The notes beneath the pieces are model-generated. The model saw nothing but the letters and a program-made list of their open reading frames with translations. It did not search any database and was not told the origin of the DNA. A program made the translations under genes and the position numbers. Shown here in pieces: positions 10,264 through 19,589 of a stretch of DNA of 64,000 bases. Source of the DNA: Conoideocrella luteorostrata (taxonomy: Eukaryota > Ascomycota > Sordariomycetes > Hypocreales > Clavicipitaceae); contig JASWJB010000219.1 in NCBI GenBank assembly GCA_032433595.1, positions 1-64,000 on the forward strand, written 5' to 3'. How positions within the stretch are numbered: the first letter of the stretch is position 1; each line of letters opens with the position of its first letter.

Positions 10264-12252
10264 TCATGAAGTCTTCCATACCATCAATTGCATGTTGAAT
10301 GTTGGCGCTGCTCCTTGCAGATGTACCAAATAGGCGCTCAGCTCTTCATCCTGTTCGATCTGCAACGGTAGCTCCCCGCCTTTGCCGTCTTTAAGAATTC
10401 CTTCCACGCGCACACAGACAGTCCCAGGAAACTTGTCAGCAGCTACTTGTCGTAGTTCCTGTACGGATCGCGAATTGATTGTGGCTATCCATAGACTCGT
10501 GCTCGAGACGAGGCTCGACGAGGGGTGAAGTCGCATGTAGATGGCACACGCTGTTGATTCGGGATGTACTTGCTGGTACACAGGTGCTGATGTCGCACCT
10601 GGGCCGAATTGCTGCTGCACGTAAGATTCATCCATGAACGTGGCTTGACCATTTGGACCAAGCAGTAATGAGGAACTCATCTGTGGTCCTAGTGTCATTC
10701 CAGCAGGCATGGGAGAAGAAGCGAGGACTCGGGGCGGCTGCGGCAAACCATCTGGTGAATCCGATAGCGCTGATGTCTGTGACTGTAATGACATTGGCAG
10801 ATGCGCTCCCATGGTGCTGTTTGCAGGGCTGAACGCCATCTGCGATGCATGAGACACCTCTGACACCGTGTCAAAGTTGGAACTTGCCATACCCTCTCCT
10901 AAATCTAGCTGATCGTTTGGCGGTGAGTTGTGCGCTGTCATCTTGGCGGCGGATGATCGTTGACCAGCATATGGAGATGCGGCTGGACTGAGCGGAAGCT
11001 GTTGTGACTGGGGTTGTCTCTTTAACCCTTTGCGGATGCGTTCGTCCCGCAGTCTCTTCGTGATATCCTTGGTCATGACATCGAGAGCTCGAGCTTGTGC
11101 TTCATTCACATCTGTAAGAATCTGCCTCACCACCGCTGACTTGACCCTCCATGTTTGTTTCAAATTTTCCCACTGCTGAGGTGTAGCGTCTGATTTGCAT
11201 GTAAACCCTGAATCGGCGAGAACTTGATGGAAAGTCAGCCGCATTTCTCGAGATTGCTCTGGATTGATACCCAAGACATTTTTCGCCTCTGTCAGTGTCA
11301 TCCTCGTTTCGTTAACGCGCATCCGTTTAGTCACATCGGTACAAATCACGTCGAGAGCCCGCTGCGGGGAGTCGGGTGTCTCCAGGGTCGACCAAGCTGA
11401 ATTTTGAAGCTGTGGCATCTGACGGACAAGCTGTGTTTTGACTGCATCCCACCTCTCGGGCCCGGCAGCTGTCTTCTTGTAAATACCCTCGTCTTGACAG
11501 ATTTGTTGAAAGTGTGACCTCAAGTTACGGTACATAGGAACATCAAGACCTAGTATGATGCGAGCCTCATCAAGCGTCATTTCTGATGGAAACCTACCAC
11601 TCGCTCCAGTCTGTTTGGTAGCAGATGTGCCCAGTTTTTGCCTCCCTTTGGAAATTTTCACACCATCTTCTCTATGACTCGAATCCTGCTGCATTTCAGG
11701 AGTAGATGAACTGCTACCCGGCTCAACTGTGGAAGTCTGAGTTTCCTCCCCCGTCTGGTGATCATCTTCTTCGGAGACATTTGATCGGTCTCCATTAGGC
11801 GTTCTCAACAGCCACCGGTTCATAACTCGTACTCTCATTAGCTCTCTCCGTTTGATTTTAAATCCATCTTCTTCGGTCAAAACTCGCAGCATTTCTTGCT
11901 GCGTGAGATTCTTCTCCCACAACTCCTTGACGCGGCTGACTAACCGATCATTCTTATGGGCAGGGCGTTGTTTAGAAGGGAAGTTCCAGCGGCGAAACTG
12001 GCTTTGGAAGGCTCGTTTACTGGAGGGGTTAGTTCGTTCAGCCATGTCAATTTGCAGTAGTTTTTACGGATAATAGTAGCGTTGCCAATTGTCAGGTCAA
12101 GCGTGCATACACCCCCGGAGCCATGCGGTGACTCACCTCGGCGTAAACTTGTGGACGCTCTTCAAGTGGTCCATGATGTCCTCGAGGGACTTGCCCTCTT
12201 GGATGTACAGCTGATAACATGTCTGATGATGCGCGTCCCAGGAATATACCAT
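10264..12252 (-). CDS. Clr5-domain protein with an internal duplication
   Basis: Two exons, 12252-12137 and 12019-10264, give 623 residues. The 117-nt intron has donor GTGAGT and acceptor CTCCAG with an ACTAAC branch site. The splice joins two halves of a Clr5 domain: SWDAHHQTCYQLYI and LEDIMDHLKSVHKFTPS from exon 1, and KRAFQSQFRRWNFPSKQ from exon 2 (residues about 4-57). A second helical segment resembling a degenerate Clr5 unit follows at about 60-110. Residues about 186-273 and 279-363 form a duplicated module: each begins MTL(D/T)EA(R/K), has L(G)-rich helices, a W near the middle and ends with (D/K)D(V/I)TKR(M/L)R. The Pro/Gln/Ser-rich region after it is probably disordered; the last 110 residues are more ordered. 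Clr5 domains are named after a fission-yeast heterochromatin silencing factor; most filamentous members are uncharacterised. The ATG at 12252 is the first in the open frame. Confidence 0.8.
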
Positions 12253-12777
12253 GATACTGTGGACGAGGCCAGCCTCAACATCGCGATCAATACAGACAGT
12301 CAATGATGTTGACGGATCCTCCAAGCTGGAAGTGGACCTGGGGCCGGAGCTGGAGCTGGCGGCTGGAGCTTCGTGGCGTTCCAGATGCCAAGATAATGGG
12401 AGAGCGCGAGTGCGCGAGATTTGCTTACTAAGTCAGCACAACGCGCAGGTGGATTGGCGGTGGCATGACGGACTCTCTTCACTCACTACTACAATACGGC
12501 GACACGCAAAACTCTAGCATATTTTGTTTTAGTCTGTCGTTATTTGGTAGAATACATTTGTCTCCGACCTGTTTCAGAATTTACCGTCCTTGACTTGGTC
12601 AGCTGGTTCTCCCCGCTCTGATCATCGCCGTCTTTGGCCAGCACTCTTGATGCTGAGCAACGGCTTCGGCTTCGGCTTCGTCCTCAGTCTATTACAAGCC
12701 CTTGCTGTTCATAGCGCACTGTGAGCGCATCGTGTGTTACGCCTTTTCGCACGTCTCAGTTCTCTGGAGTCTCAGTC
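12253..12777. other. Intergenic, Clr5 gene promoter
   Basis: No gene supported. It holds the upstream region of the Clr5-domain gene and the 3' flank of the Hsp70-like gene. A GGAGCT/GGCGGCTGGAGC-type GC-rich run lies at about 12340-12370. Confidence 0.55.
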
Positions 12778-14748
12778 TCAATCTCGAAATTCTGCCGACT
12801 CACCTCCCAACTTGACTTTGTAGGTAATCATAGCCGAGCCGTAGCTGGCTTCTATGGCTCCCGTCAAGCAGTAGTATCTGTGGTTACCAATCCGAGTTAC
12901 TCCGGCCGCCGACTTGGACGCCTTTGGTATACGATCTAGATTGAGAGAAAGGGTAGCAATGCACCTCGTCCGTGAGTTGCAATGAATGGGAGGAACGCGG
13001 TCGTCATTGCAGAAAATCTCAATTTCTGTTTGTGGGACTGGCCCTGATGCGACCGGTACATCGCATTGATAATCAATAGCAGTAGGCATTCCTTCTGGAT
13101 ATGATTGACCCTAATTCAAGTAAACAGCGGGTTCAGAATAATTAGCAACAGTACTTTTGACAAGATACGCATGCGAACCTTCTTGATGAACCAGCACATT
13201 TCAGCCACGACCATCTCACCCTCTTTGGCAGACCAGACCCTGTGGCAACTTAGCATTGGACAGTTGAACGGCGTTGCAAATACTCACGCCTCCTTTGGAT
13301 CATGTCGCATCATGTCATAGGCAGTCAGCAAGCAAGTTCCGTACGATCGCCTCGCTATTCTCGACGTAATCTTCACTTGAGTCAGGTTTGGATGATAATA
13401 TCCCAGCCCGTGTATAGCAGCGCCTTTCACTACAGCAATCCAACCGTTATCCGGCTGAAGGACCGGTATGCTCTTAGTCAGCGCAGCCTTAACTTGAGCC
13501 TTCAGGTAGGGACTTTGACCGAAACCGCCCACAAGCACGACGGCTGCGACATCGTCACCAACCATTGCTATCTGTTCTTGAATGAGGCAGGTTATGTCTT
13601 TTATGATCGGTGCAAAGATCGTTGTTGTCATATCTGCTCGTGGGACGGTGAAACGATTGCGTTTTAGCCCAAGGCTCTCGTCTACTCGGATCACGAGAGC
13701 GTCACTCTTTGGCGTGAAGTCTTTCTTGAACTTCTCGGGCGTTAGCATTGACCACGAGCACTTGAATCGCAGAAGAGTAAACTGTACTGACCGTCTCAAA
13801 CTCGGCTATCGCCAGGATGAGCCGCTCATTTGTCCAATATTTGTCCCCGTGGGTTTGTTTAAGGAATCGCCTGAATCTGTTGTTCAGCATGGCTGAGCCG
13901 CACTTACCCCCAGTACCTTCTGTGACTTCTTTGACTGCTAAACTATTCGACGGAGAAACCTCGTAGGAAATTAGATCAACCGTTCCGCCTCCAGCGTCGC
14001 ATATCACAAATTTTTTTCCCGGCTTTAGAACTGACGAGCCCAGGTGCTTTATAGTGTACAGAGCCGCCGCTTCCTACATATATCAGCGAAATGGGCGGGT
14101 AGTCTATCATTGAGTGTCTCACTTACTGGCTCTGATATGAGATGAATTCTTCGATTGCCGCAGAATCCTGCCATCGCGGCCGCTCGTTCGGTTGCTTGTT
14201 TCGCCGTGTTGGACCAAATTGCAGGCACCGTAACAACGAAGTCCATTGGCGTCGACTTCACTACACTCTGCGAGAGCTTCTTCTCCAGGATACTGATGAA
14301 GTGATCATGCAAACAAGAGAGATAAATTTTGGTCAGCTGCAATGGAGTCTCTCCGTCTCTGTTTGGCGTGTCCGGCTCGTCCAGCTTTCTGGCGAGACTG
14401 TCAGTAAAATATGACTTGTCGTTGTCTTTGCAGTATAGATTCTTAGTGCCTGTTAGACTAACAGTTTAAAAAACCGGTGTCGCTTCGCATTTTCTGGTAT
14501 CTGAAAGCCCCATTGCCATCCTGTGGCCAGCTTTCGCAGCTCTGTGGGCACCTTGAGGCTGCTTTTCGAAGAATCGCCCGACGGCCAGGTTGACACGACA
14601 TGCTGAACTTCGGGCTGTCAAGAAAGAGGTGAGCTTTGAGCTTTCGCCACTCGATAATGGCATCACATACTCGGCTTGTTTCTGCCCAGGATACGCCTGA
14701 ATAGGTTGTGCCAAAGTCAATGGAGACGATTATTCTTCTGCCTCCCAT
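12778..14748 (-). CDS. Hsp70-like ATPase (fungal, HSPA12-type)
   Basis: Seven exons: 14748-14671, 14614-14463, 14397-14127, 14073-13792, 13733-13288, 13239-13179 and 13110-12778, totalling 540 residues. All six introns are GT/AG and 48-68 nt; together they repair every frame change. The actin-like ATPase fold is shown by phosphate-1 IDFGTTYSGV (10-19), WGFQIP, PMDFVVTVPAIW, LISEPEAAAL (the join across an intron), phosphate-2 CDAGGGTVDLI (192-202) and the adenosine motif VVLVGGFGQSPYL (about 325-337). The C-terminal 120 residues lack an ordinary Hsp70 peptide-binding domain and there is no EEVD tail. Such proteins form a large fungal family of unknown clients. The last donor-like GTGAGT near 12804 leaves open a further 3' exon, so the final 10 residues are uncertain. 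Confidence 0.82.
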
Positions 14749-15399
14749 TTTGAATTCCAGGTCATTAAAATTGCATTCAAATGGAGCCTTTACAAAGCGG
14801 GTGTCATCAACTCCCTGCCTGCCGGTGAGTGAATGAGTGGGTGAGTGAGTGTCTCACGAGAGGCGCAGGTGCTTAAGCCCGGTGACCACCTCATGAGAGA
14901 ATAAGGCAGCAGTGGTCCGGTCCATGATCCTGGAACTAACTGATTGACTTCCATAATTTGTTCGAACCGCATAATAGTGAGGCCACAGTTTAACCATTAG
15001 GTTTCCTCCATGTGTTCCATCAGGTCTTGAGAGTGGGCCGACCGGCACAGCATTGCTGCCCAGCAGGCGGCCCAAGAAACATTCCTTGTTCATTCACCGT
15101 TCATTACTGTTCATTGGACATGCAACCGCCGGGGCTCAAAAGCACAGCTTTACTCCTCAATCGCATATACATTTCCGCTTGATGCCCAGTTCATGCCGGT
15201 CGGAACGCAAGCCTCAACGAGTGTTGCCTATGTCGGCTGATCATGCCTCTGCACACTCGGATCCCTCCTGGGTAGGAGTCTTAAATTCAGCTATTTTTTG
15301 ATTCGGAGCACACGTAAAATTCTCAATATCAAGCAGATTAAGTATTGACTTCTTGTACCAAATCTTCAATTATCCCAGCCCCCCGAATCGAACGGCTCG
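14749..15399. other. Divergent promoter region
   Basis: 651 bases between the Hsp70-like gene (leftward) and the coiled-coil gene (rightward). It holds an imperfect GTGA repeat near 14824-14852 and a GTTCATT triplication near 15088-15118. No gene supported. Confidence 0.6.
14824..14852. repeat. Imperfect GAGT repeat
   Basis: GTGAGTGAATGAGTGGGTGA-type run, 76 bases upstream of the Hsp70-like start codon. A purer run of the same unit lies at 17457-17524. Confidence 0.75.
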
Positions 15400-16646
15400 A
15401 TGGCAGAAGACAAGCCACCTCAGAGCACTAAGAAACCAAAAGGCTCGGAAGAGCGATTACAGGATGAGCGAACATTACGCCAATTCACAGAGCAGGTCTT
15501 GGATTGCCGGCAGATGGAGCTTGAAATGGCAGAGGCTGAAAACAAGAGATTGCTGAAGAATCTGGACAATCTCTCGAAGGAGACTGCAGAAATCAAGGCC
15601 CAGTTGCTGGAAGCGCGGAACCAATTGAAGACAAAGGATAGGAACCTACAAGATGCTGGAGATCACATATTCCGACTACAACCCTACCGGGAGGACATCA
15701 CGGAGTCCGAGGCTAGGGAGATGTACAAAGCCATGTGTGACAAAGTGCAACGTTGGGTGGAAAACAGGCTTCCGGCCACTCTGGAATCCTTATCGGCGTC
15801 TCAAGTGAAGAAGCCGCCAGCCCAACAAGCAGCAAAGTTCCTGTCACTACTTCGAGAGCCTGGCAAACGATGTCTCGCTGTGCGTCATGGAGATGAGTAT
15901 CATATCGTCGCGGGTATAATGTATTACCTCTGGCTGGCTTTCTTTTCGAAGCCCTTCTATTGTCCATTGGACGACTCCAATGATGAGTCGACTCTATTGT
16001 GGATTGCGGGCATTGAAACGGCCATGTCGAAATCGCGAGGTAGATTACATTACTGCTTAACAAACCTGCCATGTTATCGAAACATGAACTGATTTTTTTC
16101 TTTCCCCAAGGTGTGGAACGTTTTCGAGAATGGAGAAGCGAAACGCTCGCCGCACTGAGTTCACAAAAGTCATTCCAGTCCAGACGGGAGTCATATCTGC
16201 ATTTGATATCTAAAGATCTTTCGTCCTATCTTACAGTCGCGTTTCCAAAGTTGACGACGGCAGAGCTTCAGAGTTCACTTCGAAAAGCGGTCATCCAGCC
16301 TGCCGCTGACCTTACTCACAGGCTCCATACATCCGTCAACGTTTTCTGGCTGAAATGGCCCCTGAAGACTGCAAGCTCACGGCTCGAGGTGTATGAATGC
16401 GCCAATCTAGCGGACGGCGGACGGATCATTGATTTGTCAGGGACATCGCCAAATTCGTCGTGTCGACGTGACGCCAAGTACCTGTTCGACATTGCTCCCG
16501 GGTTGTTCGTTGAAAGAGTGGAAGGGGGGAGGAAGATGGCGTTGAAGTCGATATGTCGTCCAAAGGTTCTTATACATGCCAGCGAGGGTCAAGTCGCGCA
16601 CAGATCGACCCTGTTAACGTGGTTGTACAATGCCACGACCTGCTGA
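15400..16646 (+). CDS. Coiled-coil protein of unknown function
   Basis: Two exons, 15400-16039 and 16111-16646, give 391 residues. The 71-nt intron runs from GTAGAT to CCCCAAG; the join reads SKSRGVERFREW. Residues about 20-95 are strongly charged with regular leucines (RQMELEMAEAENKRLLKNLD and following) and should form a coiled coil. A helical middle part includes MYKAMCDKVQRWVENRL, and the C-terminal part ends in a compact segment, YLFDIAPGLFVERVEG then LKSICRPKVLIH. This architecture (coiled coil plus a conserved hydrophobic C-terminal half) is common in uncharacterised proteins of Hypocreales, but I cannot name a family. No signal peptide or membrane segment. The ATG at 15400 opens the frame. 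It converges on the GGCT-like gene with 133 bases between them. Confidence 0.75.
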
Positions 16647-16779
16647 GAACCGGGCAATGGCTGCGAGTATATATTTATGAACAAAAGGTTGGGGGGAAGG
16701 AGGGGGGAGGGGGAGAAAAAAGACGTGGGCTTTAAGCACAGCAAAGTAGTTGTAACAAGGAACTCCGTATAATTGGGAT

Positions 16780-17439
16780 TCATCCTTCATTGTCACCCCC
16801 TTGCGGCGAGCTGTGTCTCGTAGACGCAGGTGTTCCGTGACACACGGCCCCTGGCTCCGGCACAAAGGGCCGGATGCAGTTGCGGATATAGCCATCGTCC
16901 ATGCCTAGAGACGCAGCGTCCCTGAGACCTAAATTGATTCGCTCCACGTACTCGTCTCTCGGCCCGCTGTCGGTGACGTGAACCAGGCTAATGTAGACAA
17001 GCACATGATTCGACTCCCTCTCAATGGACGTCTTCATCTTCCGATGCGTATGCTTTGCTCTTTTCCGAACGCCTGAGGGCCCTCCTTTCGCAACCACCCA
17101 GGAAACCGTCCTTCGGTAGAGAGAACAGCAAGCCAAGTTGACCATTATGGGCATATGCTGCTTCTCATACGCACCTTTAGAAACACCCTCGCTGATATCC
17201 AGCTTCTCCTCATCACCATCATCAATCTCGTATACCAGCCCATACACCGAATGGCCATCCGCGTGAACAATGTTGGCAAATCCCCGCTCATTGATTTGCC
17301 ATCGGAAGTCGGGCAGCCGCCCAAAGCCGACGTATTTACTGTTGGGGCACCTCCGCTGCATCTGCCTCATGTGCAGGTTGCTTCCGTAAGCAAAGTAGTA
17401 CTTGGCGTGCCGGGGCTCACCCGACTTGTCGTCTGCCAT
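16780..17439 (-). CDS. Gamma-glutamylcyclotransferase-like (GGCT/AIG2) enzyme
   Basis: Single exon, 219 residues. The N-terminus carries the family's substrate-binding loop YFAYGSNL (15-22), followed by RRCPNSKYVGFGRLPDFRW, an ANIVHADGHSVYGLVYEI segment and SEGV, whose Glu84 occupies the place of the catalytic acid of GGCT. These enzymes cyclise gamma-glutamyl (or similar epsilon-amine) residues, releasing 5-oxoproline from gamma-glutamyl amines or peptides; soluble. The C-terminal 40 residues are an extension not needed for the fold. It is convergent with the coiled-coil gene and divergent from the amidoligase gene at 18312, which adds and removes amide bonds as a plausible functional counterpart. 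The true substrate is not visible from sequence. The start ATG at 17439 lies just before the GTGA repeat of its upstream region. Confidence 0.85.
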   Translation of the reverse strand: MADDKSGEPRHAKYYFAYGSNLHMRQMQRRCPNSKYVGFGRLPDFRWQINERGFANIVHADGHSVYGLVYEIDDGDEEKLDISEGVSKGAYEKQHMPIMVNLACCSLYRRTVSWVVAKGGPSGVRKRAKHTHRKMKTSIERESNHVLVYISLVHVTDSGPRDEYVERINLGLRDAASLGMDDGYIRNCIRPFVPEPGAVCHGTPASTRHSSPQGGDNEG

Positions 17440-18311
17440 GTCGTGTACGTGTGCGGGTGAGTGAGTGAGTGAGTGAGTGAGTGAGTGAGTGCGTGAGTGA
17501 GTGCGTGTGTTGTGTGTGTGCGTGGCGACAAGAAAAGTCCGCTAGCCAGGTAGATCGGGAGATTTCTATAGGTATGCGGGCGGCCAGTTATGGAGAAACA
17601 GTAGTAGAAAAGAAAGTGTGTCGTTCATTCGCCAGCATGGCCAGTTTTAAAAAGACGCATCTACTAGGGAACGCGGTAAATAATCCGGGCGGGCGACCGA
17701 GCAAATACCTTGGTAGCTTGGAAGGCGAGGATGGAGAGAATATGTTGTGGATCTTTCGTGCAGATTCGTTATGTATGTTGTTGGGCATCAAACATGTCCC
17801 TGACCGCTGCCAATGGAGTAGTACCACGTCCAGCTCGTCACATATGACCCCGTCAAGCTGCCATTCAGGCCGCCGTCGGGTCTTGATAATGAGGCTGTGA
17901 AAAATCCAGGTCGGGCGGCTACAGCATGCAGGTATTCGTGCCGAATAAATGTTTGGCCCAAAAAGCTCGCATAAAACACGATACCTGTTCTGCCCATGTC
18001 CATGCCAGCAGGGACTCGGAGAACGTCCCCATTTGCTACGTCAGTACAACATTGAGACGTCAACAGTGGCAACCGGGACACCGTCCCGTTGGTCGACGTT
18101 CCCGATTCGAGCCACGCCATCAATAAAAGAGTGAGGCTTTGGGGGTTCTCGCCATCTGACGGGCCGCGAGATCGCCCCTAGTACCCTGCTGCTGATCATC
18201 TCGTCTTTCGAGTTTTGAACAACTCCGCATATATACTGTGGCTGCTGTGTTTCCAAATTCGAATTCTGCGCTCATGTATTCCATAGCCATTGTACTTCCA
18301 AGTCTAGCGCC
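17440..18311. other. Divergent intergenic region of the GGCT-like and amidoligase genes
   Basis: 872 bases shared as the upstream region by both genes. The left end holds a GTGA/GTGC microsatellite. Minus-strand frames between 17788 and 18256 (for example a run containing WLESGTSTNGTVSRL) look mildly coding-like but have no recognisable family and no consistent start, so none is called. Confidence 0.6.
17457..17524. repeat. GTGA microsatellite
   Basis: About eight GTGA units followed by GTGC and GTGT variants, beginning 18 bases upstream of the GGCT-like start codon. Confidence 0.9.
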
Positions 18312-19375
18312 ATGAAACAGTACAACTTTGGCGTCGAGATAGAGACCATAGGAAAGCCGTATGGCGGCGGTGAGAGCTTCACCAATGTTGATTGGTACAG
18401 ACAGCTTGCGCAGAAGCTGCAGAACCGCGGGATAGATGCCGTACACGATGACTGCTCCAGATACAGCAAGCATCCTGAGTACTACGGCGGGAAGTGGTTC
18501 GTCACGAGGGATGGATCGCTCAAGAGACCTCGTCCATATGGTTTGCCTCTCATCTACACACCTTCCATCACTCCCTAACTGACGCCATTAAAAGTATGCA
18601 TGGAAGTCGTCTCTCCGCGTCTAGACACCACTCTTCACGTTTCCCGCATACTCAGCGATTTCTGGGAAGCCATGCGCGTCCATTTCAACCCGCAACGAGA
18701 CCCTTCCTGCGGCGGCCACGTCCATGTTACGCCCATGTCTCACAAGAACAAATTCAGGCTCTCCTCCCTGAAGAAAATCGCCTTCGCCGCCGTCGCCTAT
18801 GAGGATTTTGTTTCCGCCATCCTACCGCCCGCCAGACGCACCAACCAGTACTGCAAATTTAACAGCCAGAGCGTCGACTCCGGCCTCTGCGAGACGCTCC
18901 TATGGGGTAAATCGACCGCCAGCCTGAAGCAGGTCGCTGCGGAGATCAAGGGTTTGGCTGACGAGACGCAAATTTACATGTACATGCAGGGAAGTCGGTA
19001 CGTGCTGTGGAATTTCCAGAACATCTTCCCGCATCCCAAGACTGGGAGGTGTACGGGGACGGTGGAATTTCGAGGCGGGAATCAGTTTCTCAATACAAAG
19101 GGCACGTTGGCTTGGGTGGCTTTTGTGTTGGGGTTCATTACTTTAGCTACTAAGGAGGTGAGTTCCTGTCAATTCGCTTTTTGGTGAGAAGAGCTTTATG
19201 GCTGATCATGGTGTTGTAGAACTTGCTAAAGCGATTCAGCGAGTATGTATCACCCTCAGACCCCCGTTACACGGATCGACTAGAAAACTGGTGGTTGAAA
19301 GTCAGAAAGGCTGCCAAAAAGTCGAAAATGGGCAGGCATCTTCCGGAGGACTACAGGAAGATGATATCGAGGTAA
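18312..19375 (+). CDS. Amidoligase (glutamine-synthetase fold, Amidoligase_2-type)
   Basis: Three exons, 18312-18540, 18595-19157 and 19220-19375, give 315 residues. The introns (54 and 62 nt) have GT/AG ends and the first has a CTAAC branch site. The sequence has the acidic ligands expected for ATP/Mg binding in this superfamily: FGVEIE (6-11), a MEVVSP motif (79-84) created by the first splice, CGGHVHV (115-121), RRTNQYC in the middle, and TVEFRGG (232-238). Family knowledge: these COOH-NH2 ligases join a carboxylate to an amine at the cost of ATP and occur in bacteria and fungi; substrates are mostly unknown. The last exon (NLLKRFSEYVSP and a Lys-rich end) is helical and ends cleanly at TAA. 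The neighbour on the other strand is a GGCT-like enzyme, an association reported for bacterial amidoligases. No signal peptide, so probably cytosolic. Confidence 0.85.
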
Positions 19376-19589
19376 CGGATAACAGACAGACAGGACACGA
19401 CACGGCAGGAAAGCAGGCCAGATTGCTTGTATGAGGAAAAAAAAAAATAAGAAAAAAGTAACAGCTTCACAATTAATACTAATATTTTAACACTTGTCAT
19501 ATAATATACGTCATAATTGGCATATGCTACCTAATGCATTATAGCATCATGAAACCCCGACCATGTCCTAAAACGCCGACTTAGACTTG

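Noticed and set aside
14398..14462. Apparent stop-containing frameshift inside the Hsp70-like gene
   Set aside because: Explained by a 65-nt intron with GTTAGT donor and ACTGACAG end, which restores the frame to the conserved continuation; the gene is not called broken.
17788..18256. Minus-strand frames in the GGCT/amidoligase intergenic region
   Set aside because: Overlapping short frames without a family, start or splice logic; treated as chance or promoter DNA.
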